From Facklamia lactis (GTDB taxonomy: Bacteria; Bacillota; Bacilli; Lactobacillales; Aerococcaceae): a DNA stretch of 64,000 nt. Position 1 is the stretch's first letter. Every line of letters starts with the position of its first letter. Below are positions 35,334 through 44,792 of the stretch, piece after piece. The position numbers were made by a program, and so were the translations under genes. The notes under the pieces are model-generated. The model was not told the DNA's origin. It made no database searches and saw only the letters and a list, made by a program, of their open reading frames with translations. Location of the stretch: assembly GCF_015863205.1 (NCBI RefSeq), contig NZ_JACBXQ010000002.1, positions 62,001 through 126,000 on the forward strand, read 5' to 3'.

Positions 35334-36830
35334 CTAAATTCCTAGATATGCACCTGCTAATAATAATACAATCGATAAGACAAATACTATAATAATCAAA
35401 TTACGCATAAATTTCCACCAAACGCCTAAATCAATATTAGCAATTGCTAAAGCTCCCATTACTACACCTGATGTTGGAGTAATCAAGTTTACGATACCAC
35501 AGGCTGCTTGATAGGCGGTAACAATAATACTCTCAGCAACTCCAGCAAACTGACCTAAAGGAGCCATGATTCCCATTGTAGCAGCAGCTAGACCTGATGT
35601 TGAAGGAATTAAGAATGACATTGGAATATAGAACAAGAACGTTAAAGTCGTAAAGACTCCTTTGGATAATCCGGCAAGACTTTGCTCTCCCCAGTGTAGA
35701 ACAGTAGCTGTAATTTGGCCATCATTCATTACAACTTGAATACCACGCGCAATCGCACAAATTAAGGCTACGGAAATAAGATCATTAACACCCTCAAGGA
35801 AAACTTCCACAAAGCGGCCTTCATTAATTCCATAGAAGGCAGCAATCACAATTGACATTAATAGGAAGAGGGCAGAGATTTCTACTAAATACCAAGTACC
35901 AAATGGAGGAATTGATTTCCCAATCAAATGACCAACGACTGGTAAAGCTAGAATCCGTTCATTAAGCGTGTTAAAGAAAGTCCAATTTTCTCTTAAGTCA
36001 GCCCATGGAATCAGAGACAAAATCATCAGTACAAAAGTTAAAGCGAATAACCATAATACTATTTTTTGTTTACCAGTAGGTGCTGGTATGTCCTCTTTAG
36101 AAGACCATTTTGCTTTATCAGCTTCTATTTGATCCGCAATCAACGAATTTTTAGGATTTTCTTTCACACGATTGGCATATCTAGATACATATAATGCTCC
36201 AATTATATAAGTAACAATTAAAAAGATCACCCGTAACACAATTCCATCAGCGGTACTGATTCCAGCCATATCAGAAGCAATCACAGTTGCAAAAGGATTG
36301 ACAGTAGAAGAAAGAACTCCTAAACCTGACCCCACTAGAACAACAGCTACTGCCACTAAGGCATCCATTCCAACTCCAACCATTAAAGGAATCAATAAAG
36401 GATAGAAGGCCATGGTCTCTTCAGCCATACCATAAGTAGATCCTCCAAGAGCAAAAACTGCCATTAAAATCCATATTAAAACATTGGTATTTTTGCTATT
36501 TTTAATCATCGCAGCGATTCCAGAATCAATGGCTCCCGTTTCATTTACCACTCCAAGGAAGCCACCCACCATAAGGATAAATAAAGCAACTTCAACAGCA
36601 CCCGGTGTAGTCTCTGTTCCTAGAAATCCTCGTATTGGGGCAGAAAATAAGTCCCAAATACCTTGAGGAGTTCTTTTGACAGCTTCATAAGTACCTGCAA
36701 TAAAGTTTCCATCTGCATCAGTTTGATAAATTCCAGCTGGAATTAACCAAGTTAATACCGCCACAAGAGCGGTTAAAATAAATAACATTGTAAATGCATT
36801 AAGCATTTTTCTCTTCTTCGGCTCAGACAT
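35334..36830 (-). CDS. YfcC-family membrane carrier (candidate arginine/ornithine transporter)
   Basis: 498-residue, 12- to 13-helix transporter of the YfcC/DcuC-like ion-transporter group. It starts MSEPKKRKMLNAFTML; typical blocks are GLVxP-like LLIPLMVGVGMDAL, GSGLGVLSSTVNPFAT and IPSTSGLAAATMGIMAPLGQFAG. The ATG at 36828–36830 has AAGGAGG 8 nt upstream, so eight further upstream codons are rejected. Carriers of this family often replace ArcD in arginine deiminase clusters, so arginine uptake is likely. Exchange for ornithine is uncertain here, because ornithine can be consumed inside. Confidence 0.88.
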   Translation of the reverse strand: MSEPKKRKMLNAFTMLFILTALVAVLTWLIPAGIYQTDADGNFIAGTYEAVKRTPQGIWDLFSAPIRGFLGTETTPGAVEVALFILMVGGFLGVVNETGAIDSGIAAMIKNSKNTNVLIWILMAVFALGGSTYGMAEETMAFYPLLIPLMVGVGMDALVAVAVVLVGSGLGVLSSTVNPFATVIASDMAGISTADGIVLRVIFLIVTYIIGALYVSRYANRVKENPKNSLIADQIEADKAKWSSKEDIPAPTGKQKIVLWLFALTFVLMILSLIPWADLRENWTFFNTLNERILALPVVGHLIGKSIPPFGTWYLVEISALFLLMSIVIAAFYGINEGRFVEVFLEGVNDLISVALICAIARGIQVVMNDGQITATVLHWGEQSLAGLSKGVFTTLTFLFYIPMSFLIPSTSGLAAATMGIMAPLGQFAGVAESIIVTAYQAACGIVNLITPTSGVVMGALAIANIDLGVWWKFMRNLIIIVFVLSIVLLLAGAYLGI

Positions 36831-36855
36831 TTTGTTTTCCTCCTTAAATATCAAA

Positions 36856-36888
36856 TATCCGGCCGTAGTTCACGACCACAACCGGATA
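36856..36888 (-). promoter_or_regulatory. Strong hairpin between arcB and the YfcC gene
   Basis: On the complement TATCCGG (36882–36888) pairs with CCGGATA (36856–36862), and inner G·T/Watson–Crick pairs extend the stem to 14 bp around loop CGTGA. No T run follows. It resembles an attenuator or mRNA-stability hairpin within the arc operon. Confidence 0.65.
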
Positions 36889-36911
36889 AAATGTCTACTC
36901 TAAATTTTTTA

Positions 36912-37919
36912 TTATACTTTTGGGATAAATAAGTTACCGTTTGTAGCAGCCATAATCGCTTTGATTGAGTGCATACGGTTTTCAGCTTCTTCAAATTGGC
37001 GAGCATGTTTTTCATCACGGAATACTTCATCAGTAACTTCCATTTCTTTTACGCCGAATTTTTCTGCCATTTCAGCACCATATTTAGTTTCAGTATCATG
37101 GAAAGCTGGTAAACAGTGTAAGAAGATGTAGTTTTCATTTTCAATTAAATCAGTTAATTCTTTATTAATTTGGTATGGTTTCAAAAGATTGATACGTTCT
37201 TCGAACTTATCTTCTTCACCCATTGATACCCAAACATCTGTATAAAGAACGTCAGCATCTTTAACAGCTGATTTAATATCAGAAGTTACAGTAACAGTTG
37301 ATCCAGATTCTTTAGCAAATTTCTCTGCATAATCAATCACTGATTGTTCAGGGAATAATTCTTCTGGAGAAGCAATTGTAACTGATACACCTAGCATAGA
37401 ACCTGTCACTACTAAAGAGTTAGCCATGTTGTTACGTCCATCACCACAGTAAACTAATTTTAATCCTTTTAATTTACCGAATTCTTCTTTAATAGTCATG
37501 AAGTCAGCGATCATTTGTGTTGGATGCCATTCATCTGTTAAACCATTCCATACCGGAACACCAGAATATTTAGCTAATTGTTCCACGTGATCTTGGCTGA
37601 AACCACGGAATTCAATACCATCAAACATGCTTCCAAATACTTTAGCAGAATCTTCTACGGATTCTTTTTTACCTAATTGAATATCATTTGCTCCCATGAA
37701 TTCTGGATAAGCACCTAAATCGTTACAAGCAACCGTAAATGCTGAACGTGTACGAGTAGATGATTTTTCAAATAATAAACAAATGTTTTGACCTTTTAAA
37801 TATTCATGTGGAATATTACGTTTTTTAAGATCTTTTAAATGAATACTAAAGTCGATTAAGTATTCAATTTCTGCTGGTGTAAAATCTACTTCTTTTAATA
37901 AACTACGTCCTTGGAACAT
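36912..37919 (-). CDS. arcB: Ornithine carbamoyltransferase (catabolic)
   Basis: Phosphorolyses citrulline to ornithine and carbamoyl phosphate in the deiminase pathway. The 335 residues contain the carbamoyl phosphate loop SSTRTR (53–58), the ornithine-side motif HPTQMIADF and [10 protein letters not shown]. It lies 35 nt downstream of arcA. The family also serves biosynthesis; the operon context shows the catabolic role. Confidence 0.97.
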   Translation of the reverse strand: MFQGRSLLKEVDFTPAEIEYLIDFSIHLKDLKKRNIPHEYLKGQNICLLFEKSSTRTRSAFTVACNDLGAYPEFMGANDIQLGKKESVEDSAKVFGSMFDGIEFRGFSQDHVEQLAKYSGVPVWNGLTDEWHPTQMIADFMTIKEEFGKLKGLKLVYCGDGRNNMANSLVVTGSMLGVSVTIASPEELFPEQSVIDYAEKFAKESGSTVTVTSDIKSAVKDADVLYTDVWVSMGEEDKFEERINLLKPYQINKELTDLIENENYIFLHCLPAFHDTETKYGAEMAEKFGVKEMEVTDEVFRDEKHARQFEEAENRMHSIKAIMAATNGNLFIPKV

Positions 37920-37954
37920 TCTTCCAACCCCTTTTTGTTTTGATTTTAGTAAAA

Positions 37955-39178
37955 TTAGATATCTTCACGTACTAATGGCATTGACATACAACGTGGGCCA
38001 CCACGACCGCGAACTAATTCCCCGCCTTTAACTTTGATTAATTGTAATCCAGCGTCTTCTAACAATTGGTTAGTAATAACGTTACGGTCATAAACGACTA
38101 CAACACCTGGTGCAATTGTTAAAGTGTTAGATCCATCATTCCATTGTTCACGAGCAGCACCCACGATTTCTCCACCAGCACATGGAATTAATGTTACTGA
38201 TTCGATTCCTAATGCTTCAGCTAATACATCAGCTAATTTAGTTGAATCTTTCTCTTCAATAACGATTTCTCCGTTTTCGCCTGGTTTTAATGATAATACA
38301 CGCAATCCAGCTTCGATTTCTGGATGAATAGTGAATTTATCATAATCAACCATTGTAAATACTGTATCTAAGTGCATAAATTTACGATTATTATCGATTA
38401 AGAAAGCTAATACTTCTTTGAATGCACCTGCTTCAAATAAACGTTTCGCAACTTTTTCGATTGAGCGAGCATCTGTACGCTGAGAAACCCCAACAGCAAG
38501 AACATCTTTAGATAATACTAATTCATCTCCACCTTCGATACGAGTATCTTCATCGCGAGAATAGTATTTAGTTACTTTATCTCCACCATATTCTGGATGG
38601 TAAGTGAAGATATAGTGTCCATAAATAGTTTCACGGTTACGAGTATCCGAATACATATGGTTGATTGTTACACCGTTAGCCATTGTTGCAAATGGGTCAC
38701 GAGTAAAGTATAAGTTTGGCATTGGATCTACCAATAATGGGTAATCTGATTCTAAAAGGTCAGCCAATGAATTTAAGTGTTCAGTATTAATTTCTGATTT
38801 TTTGAAACCTTCCATCGTTTTTAAAACCATTTCGAAAGTATCCATCGCCATCAATTTTTCTTTAACAATTGCTTTAACGTTTTCAGAAACGATTCCTGAT
38901 TCTTCAATCCATTCTGTAATGAATTGTTCTTTAACATCCCCTGCATCAATAGCTTCAGCTGCTAACTTTTCTAAGTAAACAACTTCTACCCCTTGATCTT
39001 CCAAAGCTTTAGCAAAAGCATCGTGCTCTGCTTGGGCTTCTTCTAAGTAAGGAATGTCATCAAAAAGTAAACGATCCAAATAGTCTGGCATTAAATTCTC
39101 TAATTCTTTACCAGGTCTATGCAGTAATACTTTCTTCAAACGTCCGATTTCAGAAAAAACATGTATGCTCTCTGTCAT
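37955..39178 (-). CDS. arcA: Arginine deiminase
   Basis: Hydrolyses arginine to citrulline and ammonia. The 407 residues begin with the typical [18 protein letters not shown]. They contain [32 protein letters not shown] and the catalytic cysteine in [13 protein letters not shown] (Cys397). AAGGAGG lies 7 nt before the ATG. It is the first gene of the arc operon and follows a promoter with CcpA and ArcR-type sites. Confidence 0.98.
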   Translation of the reverse strand: MTESIHVFSEIGRLKKVLLHRPGKELENLMPDYLDRLLFDDIPYLEEAQAEHDAFAKALEDQGVEVVYLEKLAAEAIDAGDVKEQFITEWIEESGIVSENVKAIVKEKLMAMDTFEMVLKTMEGFKKSEINTEHLNSLADLLESDYPLLVDPMPNLYFTRDPFATMANGVTINHMYSDTRNRETIYGHYIFTYHPEYGGDKVTKYYSRDEDTRIEGGDELVLSKDVLAVGVSQRTDARSIEKVAKRLFEAGAFKEVLAFLIDNNRKFMHLDTVFTMVDYDKFTIHPEIEAGLRVLSLKPGENGEIVIEEKDSTKLADVLAEALGIESVTLIPCAGGEIVGAAREQWNDGSNTLTIAPGVVVVYDRNVITNQLLEDAGLQLIKVKGGELVRGRGGPRCMSMPLVREDI

Positions 39179-39206
39179 CTTATTACCTCCTTCATATTAT
39201 GAATTC

Positions 39207-39235
39207 ATTATACCCCAGACCGGAAAGCGCTTCCG
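39207..39235 (-). promoter_or_regulatory. arcA promoter with overlapping cre-like site
   Basis: The complement has TATAAT at 39207–39212, about 30 nt before the arcA ATG. A cre-like element GGAAAGCGCTTCC (39222–39234) lies over the −35 region, where no good −35 hexamer is visible. This fits a promoter that needs an activator and is repressed by CcpA in glucose. Confidence 0.65.
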
Positions 39236-39278
39236 TTAAATTGATCACCTTACAAACAAAAAGTATCGACATTCTAAA

Positions 39279-39294
39279 TGTGATATTCGTCACA
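39279..39294. promoter_or_regulatory. Crp/ArcR-type operator upstream of arcA
   Basis: TGTGATATTCGTCACA is a perfect TGTGA-N6-TCACA palindrome, the recognition pattern of Crp/Fnr-family and ArcR proteins. Its centre is about 87 nt upstream of the predicted arcA transcript start. The probable ligand protein is the ArcR-like regulator encoded at 30145–30843. Confidence 0.75.
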
Positions 39295-39332
39295 ATTATT
39301 ATTTTATGGTCAAATTGCTCTCAATAATACTC

Positions 39333-39368
39333 AAACACCTTCATAAAATTTATCTTGCGAAGGTGTTT
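39333..39368. terminator. Hairpin after aspS (probable terminator)
   Basis: AAACACCTTC and GAAGGTGTTT form a 10-bp stem 15 nt beyond the aspS stop. The loop is 16 nt and the following T-tract is weak, so efficiency is uncertain. Confidence 0.55.
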
Positions 39369-39383
39369 CTTGTAAAATTTAAA

Positions 39384-41165
39384 TTATAGATCTTTTTTAG
39401 GCATTCTAACCATTAAATGAAGGTCATCTAATTGATCTTTGGCCACATAGCTTGGGGCATCCGTTAATAAGTCTTGTCCTCGTCCCGTTTTAGGAAAAGC
39501 AATTACTTCTCGGATATTTGGTTCTTGAGCCAAAATCATCACCAAACGATCTAAACCTAGAGCAATTCCACCATGTGGAGGAAACCCGAATTCGAGTGCA
39601 TTCAATAAAAAACCAAATTGTTTTTCAGCTTCTTGTGGAGTAAAACCTAATAATTCAAACATTTGATCTTGCATATCTTTCGTATGAATTCTTAAAGAAC
39701 CGCCGCCAATTTCATAGCCATTCAAGACAATATCATAGGCATTTGCTCGCGCATTCGCAGGGTCAGCTTTTAATATTTCTGGATCAGGATTTTGTGGCGA
39801 AGTAAAAGGATGATGCATCGCAACATATCTTCCCGCTTCTTCATCATATTCAAATAATGGCCAATCTGTCACCCATAAAAATGCTAATTCTTCCGGATCA
39901 TATAATTGATGCTTTTTAGCTAAATACACCCGCAATGCACCTAATGAATCGGCAACTACTTCTTTTTGGTCAGCCATAAAGAAGAGTATATCCCCTACCT
40001 CTGCATTCATCTTTTCTTTAATCACTGCCTGATCTTCTTCAGACATAAACTTGGCGATAGGCCCATTGAAACCTTCCTCCAGCACTTTAGTCCACGCTAA
40101 GCCTTTAGCTCCATATGGTTTAACAATATTAAACAAATCATCGGCTATTTTCCGCGTATATTCATCGGCCTTGGCTTTTAAATTGATTGCCTTAACTTGC
40201 CCACCATTAGCTACAGCATTTTTAAACACACCAAATTCGGTCGTCATTGCAAAATCTGAAAGATCAATCAATTTCATTTCAAAACGAATATCTGGTTTAT
40301 CTGATCCATACTCTGCCATTGCTTGATCATAAGTCATTGTTGGAAATGCTTCATTGATTTCAATCCCTCGGCTAGCTTTCACCACTTCTTTCAACATTGC
40401 TTCTGCCCCGGCCTGAATTTCTTCTTGACTTAAAAAGCTCGTTTCAATATCGACCTGAGTAAACTCTGGTTGACGGTCTCCTCGTAAATCTTCATCACGA
40501 AAACATTTAACAATTTGATAGTAACGATCAAAACCTGCACCCATTAATAATTGCTTAAATAATTGCGGTGATTGAGGTAAAGCAAAAAATTTCCCTGCTT
40601 CTTTTCTTGTTGGAACAAGATAATCACGGGCTCCTTCCGGAGTTGATTTGGTTAACATGGGAGTCTCTACGTCAATAAAACCTTCCTTGTCTAGAAAATT
40701 ACGAATTGTTTGAGTGACAGTATGTCTTAAACGGATATTTGCTTGTACTTTTGGACGGCGTAAGTCTAACATCCGATTTTTCAAGCGAACTTCTTCATCA
40801 ATTTCTATATCATCTTCAATATAAATCACAGGTGTTTTGGCTTTTGAGTAGAGAATAATTTGTTCTGCATAAACTTCATATTTTCCCGTCTTAATGTTTG
40901 GATTTATCTGATCTTCAGCTCGAAAATCTAACTTGCCTGTTATTTCAATGACATATTCTGAGCGAAGTCGGTCAGCAGTATGAAAATCTTCACTAGACAA
41001 ATTAGCCGCATTAAATACTACCTGACATATTCCTTCACGATCCCGTAAGTCAACAAAAATAACTCCCCCAAGATCACGTCTCTTTTGAACCCAACCTTTC
41101 AATGTAACCTGTTGACCTACCAATTCTTCATTTACTAAACCACAATATACTGTTCGTTTTGCCAC
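39384..41165 (-). CDS. aspS: Aspartyl-tRNA synthetase
   Basis: Class II synthetase, 593 residues: an OB-fold anticodon domain ([20 protein letters not shown]), the class II core with [26 protein letters not shown], the bacterial GAD insertion and motif 3 [13 protein letters not shown]. The start is a GTG whose G overlaps the hisS stop (TAGTG), so the two are translationally coupled. Regulated by the T-box upstream of hisS. Confidence 0.97.
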   Translation of the reverse strand: MAKRTVYCGLVNEELVGQQVTLKGWVQKRRDLGGVIFVDLRDREGICQVVFNAANLSSEDFHTADRLRSEYVIEITGKLDFRAEDQINPNIKTGKYEVYAEQIILYSKAKTPVIYIEDDIEIDEEVRLKNRMLDLRRPKVQANIRLRHTVTQTIRNFLDKEGFIDVETPMLTKSTPEGARDYLVPTRKEAGKFFALPQSPQLFKQLLMGAGFDRYYQIVKCFRDEDLRGDRQPEFTQVDIETSFLSQEEIQAGAEAMLKEVVKASRGIEINEAFPTMTYDQAMAEYGSDKPDIRFEMKLIDLSDFAMTTEFGVFKNAVANGGQVKAINLKAKADEYTRKIADDLFNIVKPYGAKGLAWTKVLEEGFNGPIAKFMSEEDQAVIKEKMNAEVGDILFFMADQKEVVADSLGALRVYLAKKHQLYDPEELAFLWVTDWPLFEYDEEAGRYVAMHHPFTSPQNPDPEILKADPANARANAYDIVLNGYEIGGGSLRIHTKDMQDQMFELLGFTPQEAEKQFGFLLNALEFGFPPHGGIALGLDRLVMILAQEPNIREVIAFPKTGRGQDLLTDAPSYVAKDQLDDLHLMVRMPKKDL

Positions 41166-42487
41166 TATTCTTCACCTCTAAAATATTTATCAATTATTGT
41201 TGTATCAACGGTTAATTTGCGGAAATTTCCTGAAAAATCATTTAATAATTGTTCAAGCTCCATACTGGTTTGTTTACCAGTCTCTTGATTTTTAATCCTA
41301 ATTATTTTTTGCGTCACTTCTTTCGCTCCAACCGTCATTACTAACTTTGCTTGAAGTTTATCTGATGTTTTAAATTGAGATTTCATACTTCTGCCTAAAA
41401 AATCTCTTTCTGCAATTAATCCTTCTTGGCGAGCTGCCTGAACTAATACCTGAGCTAATTGATTAGCTTCTTCTCCAAGACACAAAACATACACATCAAC
41501 AGGTTCATAGGTTGGAATCTCAATTTTTTGTTTATCAATCAATATCATCAATCGCTCTAAACCTATCCCAAAACCAAACGCAGACTTTTGAGGACCCCCC
41601 AGTTGCTCTACTAAGCCGTTATAACGCCCTCCACCACAAATCGTCGATTGAGCACCAATCGCATCATCTGTCACTAATATCTCAAAAATAGTATCCTGAT
41701 AATAATCTAAACCTCGAACCACCTTATCATTAACGACATATGGTATGTCTAACAAAGTGAGCATCTCTTGTACTTCACTAAAATGCTTCTTACTTTCCTC
41801 AGAAAGAAAATCTAAAATACTCGGCGCTTCCTTAACAAGTACTTTATCTTTCTGATCTTTTGAATCTAAGACTCTTAAAGGATTTTCATGAAGACGTCGC
41901 TGCGAATCTTCACTTAATTCCATCAAGTGTGGTTCAAAATATTCAATAAGTGCCTGACGATAGGCTTGACGATCTTCTGCACGACCTAATGAATTGATTT
42001 GAATTGAGAGATTCTTTAAACCTAATTCCTGAAAAAACTGCCATGCCAAGGCAATAACCTCTACATCTGTCGCAGGATTATCTGAACCAAATACTTCCAC
42101 ACCGATTTGATTAAACTGTCTTTGCCTTCCAGCTTGTGGACGCTCATAACGAAACATGGGACCTATGTAATAAAGTTTCAAAGGTTGGCTGTGCTCTGGT
42201 CCAAATAATTTGTTTTCAATATATGAACGCACCACCCCAGCTGTCCCTTCAGGTCGTAAGGCGATGTGTCTCTCGCCTTTATCGTAAAAATCATACATTT
42301 CCTTAGAGACAATATCGGTCGTATCTCCTACTGAACGAGAATAAAGATCAAAAGACTCAAAAAAGGGTGTTCGGATCTCTCGAAATAGGTATTGATCAAA
42401 TAGATCCCTTGCTAAATCTTCTACATATTGCCAACGATAAATATCTTGAGGTAGTATATCCTCAGTGCCTTTCATCTTTTGAATCAT
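41165..42487 (-). CDS. hisS: Histidyl-tRNA synthetase
   Basis: Class II synthetase of about 440 residues. Typical blocks: [11 protein letters not shown] at the N-terminus, FETPFF-like [42 protein letters not shown] and [12 protein letters not shown], with [10 protein letters not shown] as motif 3. The frame is open 58 codons further up, through the T-box, but AGGAGG 7 nt before the ATG at 42485–42487 marks the real start. Confidence 0.97.
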   Translation of the reverse strand: MIQKMKGTEDILPQDIYRWQYVEDLARDLFDQYLFREIRTPFFESFDLYSRSVGDTTDIVSKEMYDFYDKGERHIALRPEGTAGVVRSYIENKLFGPEHSQPLKLYYIGPMFRYERPQAGRQRQFNQIGVEVFGSDNPATDVEVIALAWQFFQELGLKNLSIQINSLGRAEDRQAYRQALIEYFEPHLMELSEDSQRRLHENPLRVLDSKDQKDKVLVKEAPSILDFLSEESKKHFSEVQEMLTLLDIPYVVNDKVVRGLDYYQDTIFEILVTDDAIGAQSTICGGGRYNGLVEQLGGPQKSAFGFGIGLERLMILIDKQKIEIPTYEPVDVYVLCLGEEANQLAQVLVQAARQEGLIAERDFLGRSMKSQFKTSDKLQAKLVMTVGAKEVTQKIIRIKNQETGKQTSMELEQLLNDFSGNFRKLTVDTTIIDKYFRGEE

Positions 42488-42499
42488 AAAAAATCCTCC

Positions 42500-42735
42500 T
42501 AAATAAAAAAACGTCCTAGCTTTCGCTATAGGACGTGTAAACGTGGTACCACCTAAATTTGTAACAACTGTTACCTTTATAATCTTAACGCAATTAACGG
42601 GATAACTTTTCATTATCCTTCTCCATAGTGTCTTCATTAAATTATGTAATGTTCTCAGCATTTCATTACTCTCTGTTGCTTAATTTAATTACTTGGCTAT
42701 TTCATAGAATTCCTCTATATTGGTTTCAGATTACT
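42500..42735 (-). promoter_or_regulatory. T-box riboswitch upstream of hisS–aspS with overlapping His/Asp specifiers
   Basis: The complement contains AGGTGGTACCACGT (42541–42554) and a terminator with arms ACGTCCTATAGC / GCTAGGACGT (42511–42536) plus T run. In the stem I specifier region the sequence GAAGACACTATGG holds GACAC at 42628–42632 (complement): GAC (Asp) and CAC (His) overlapping by one base. The rest of the gap to 42909 holds the amidase promoter region. Confidence 0.92.
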
Positions 42736-42842
42736 TAATCTTTAATAGAAAGTCAAGACAAATCTTATAAGAGGAAAATCAGAAAAATTAATGTTAAAAT
42801 GTAGTATCACCAATATTACTATTAGGTAACAAGATCAAGATG

Positions 42843-42880
42843 ATTTGATTATAATGAATAAATTTGATTATAATTAATTT
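42843..42880 (+). repeat. 19-bp tandem duplication with two −10 boxes before the amidase gene
   Basis: ATTTGATTATAATGAATAA and ATTTGATTATAATTAATTT follow each other directly, each holding TATAAT. Either copy could serve as −10 element for the amidase gene that starts at 42910; no clear −35 hexamer at 17 nt stands out. Confidence 0.7.
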
Positions 42881-42909
42881 AATCGAATGTTATTGGAAGG
42901 AGTATCAGC

Positions 42910-44301
42910 GTGCAAAGATCAGTTCAAACCCCCTATCACAAAATCTTCAATCGTCGAACACTTCCTCCATTATTCTTTGTTATGACACTACTGATTACAT
43001 GTATTGGTTTTTATTATTTAACTAATTTCCACTACCTGATCATCGAACGCCCTGGAGTTGTTGTAAGATCAAGAGCTGCTACTAATTCTGAAGGCTTGTC
43101 AACTATACCTGAGGGAAGTAAGGTTTCTCAATTAGCCCACTCAAATAACTGGATTAAAGTTAGATACGATGGCTCTCTTGAAGGCTGGATTCCAGAATGG
43201 TTACTGAAAGATACTCATCTTCAATCAGATAATGCGATTACGGCTGAATTTACTAAACAAACCCCTGTCTATCAAGAAGCAGACGACAAAGCCGACCCGA
43301 TTACAACAATCCCTTCACAGAGCTATATTCCTATTAACTACGAAGGACAAGGTTGGAGTCAGATTACATACGAAGGAGAGCCTGTCTTCGTAAAAACAGA
43401 AGATATTACGATCCGCTCGACACCAGACGTGGAAACCAAACTTTCACAAGAAAAAGAAAAAAAATTATCTGAAGAAGCTCATCAAAAACAAGTAGAAGAA
43501 TTATCTAATATTGCAATCATGCGAAAAGATAATGAATTTCTATATGAAGAAGCAAGTATTGATTCTGCTGTTGTCTATGCCACAGAATATCAGCAAGAAT
43601 TTACTATTATCGATTCTGTGTCTAACGATGAAGGAATAGACTTTTATCTTGTAGAAGATTTATATGGTGTTAGAGGCTATATCAATCAACTTGCGATTTC
43701 AGAACCCGTTTATTCTATTGATCATCGAAGCGAACCTATTAATCGTAATTTAGCTAACGCCACTATTGTTTTAGACCCTGGTCATGGTGGAGAAGACCCT
43801 GGAACAATTTCTCTCGACCAAAAACATTACGAAAAAAATTATGTCTTACCCACTGCCATGACACTCAAAAATACCTTAGAAGCGCTAGGCGCTAAAGTTA
43901 TAATGATTCGTTCAGAGGATGTCTTTGTTGATCTTGCTGAAAGAGTTGCCATTAGCAATGAATCAAAAGCGGATCTATTTATTTCAATTCACTTTGATTC
44001 ATCTTATGATACTAGCTTTAGAGGGATTACAACCTACTATTATCACCCAGATGATGACAAATTTGCTTATGCCTTAAACAGTGGTTTAGCAGAGTTAGAC
44101 CACCCAAATCAAGGGGTACAATTTGGAAACTATCAAGTTATCAGAGAAAATAATCTTCCTTCACTGTTATTGGAACTCGGCTACATCACCAATCAAGAAG
44201 ACTTGTCTTTAATGCAAACTTCTGAGTACCAGCAAGAGCTAGCTGATGGTATCGCCAACGGTTTAGTCAATTATTTCGATCAAATTAATTTAGTTCAATA
44301 A
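42910..44301 (+). CDS. N-acetylmuramoyl-L-alanine amidase (Amidase_3) with SH3-like domains
   Basis: Exported or membrane-anchored peptidoglycan hydrolase of 463 residues. It has a cytoplasmic start, a membrane segment (about 20–40), SH3b-like repeats at about 50–95, 115–160 and 205–260, then an Amidase_3 domain from about 285. The latter has zinc motifs VLDPGHGGEDPGT, the E in NYVLPTAM region, FISIHFDSS and a catalytic Glu in LLLELGYITN. Start is GTG with GGAAGGAG 7 nt upstream. Located apart, divergent from hisS. Confidence 0.92.
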   Translation: MQRSVQTPYHKIFNRRTLPPLFFVMTLLITCIGFYYLTNFHYLIIERPGVVVRSRAATNSEGLSTIPEGSKVSQLAHSNNWIKVRYDGSLEGWIPEWLLKDTHLQSDNAITAEFTKQTPVYQEADDKADPITTIPSQSYIPINYEGQGWSQITYEGEPVFVKTEDITIRSTPDVETKLSQEKEKKLSEEAHQKQVEELSNIAIMRKDNEFLYEEASIDSAVVYATEYQQEFTIIDSVSNDEGIDFYLVEDLYGVRGYINQLAISEPVYSIDHRSEPINRNLANATIVLDPGHGGEDPGTISLDQKHYEKNYVLPTAMTLKNTLEALGAKVIMIRSEDVFVDLAERVAISNESKADLFISIHFDSSYDTSFRGITTYYYHPDDDKFAYALNSGLAELDHPNQGVQFGNYQVIRENNLPSLLLELGYITNQEDLSLMQTSEYQQELADGIANGLVNYFDQINLVQ

Positions 44302-44332
44302 AAAAAGAAAGGAGTACGCTCCTTTCTTTTTT
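44301..44332. terminator. Bidirectional terminator between amidase and dtd
   Basis: AAAAAAGAAAGGAG / CTCCTTTCTTTTTT with a 4-nt loop; T runs on both strands. It directly follows the amidase stop and overlaps the region after the dtd stop. Confidence 0.9.
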
Positions 44333-44783
44333 ATTGCCGATTGGCTATGCTATCCAAAATGATCGTGACAGGACCATCGTTTTGGAGGGAAACATTCATA
44401 TGGCTACCAAAGTTACCTATTTGGACTTCATAACCATACGATCGCAATTGATCATTGAAATACTCGTATAGTTCATTTGCTATTTCGGGATCACAAGCTT
44501 CTGTAAAACCAGGACGATTTCCCTTCTTCGTTACAGCATAAAGTGTGAATTGACTGACAGATAATATTTGCCCATTAATTTGATCCAGAGAGAGATTCAT
44601 CTTTCCATCTTCATCTTCAAAAAGACGCATTTTCGCAATCTTCCGTGCACAGTAATCACACTCTTCATGATCATCTCCATGAGTAAATCCTACCAAAAGC
44701 ACATAACCTTTTTTTATTTCACCTACTACTTCTCCTTCAATTGTTACCTTAGCTTCCTTTACTTTCTGAATAATAACTCTCAT
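44331..44783 (-). CDS. dtd: D-aminoacyl-tRNA deacylase
   Basis: Removes D-amino acids (and glycine) mischarged on tRNA. The 150 residues show LSVSQFTLYA (catalytic SQxT) and the C-terminal Gly-cisPro region, here MNVSLQNDGPVT, plus GNRPGFTEA. It lies 9 nt downstream of rel, the usual Firmicutes pair. A proofreading enzyme is especially relevant in a cell that makes D-ornithine and alanine from it (inference). Confidence 0.96.
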   Translation of the reverse strand: MRVIIQKVKEAKVTIEGEVVGEIKKGYVLLVGFTHGDDHEECDYCARKIAKMRLFEDEDGKMNLSLDQINGQILSVSQFTLYAVTKKGNRPGFTEACDPEIANELYEYFNDQLRSYGYEVQIGNFGSHMNVSLQNDGPVTIILDSIANRQ

Positions 44784-44792
44784 ACTCTCTCC

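Noticed and set aside
42488-42661. 58-codon upstream extension of hisS
   Set aside because: It is translated from the T-box leader and lacks a ribosome site; AGGAGG marks the internal ATG.
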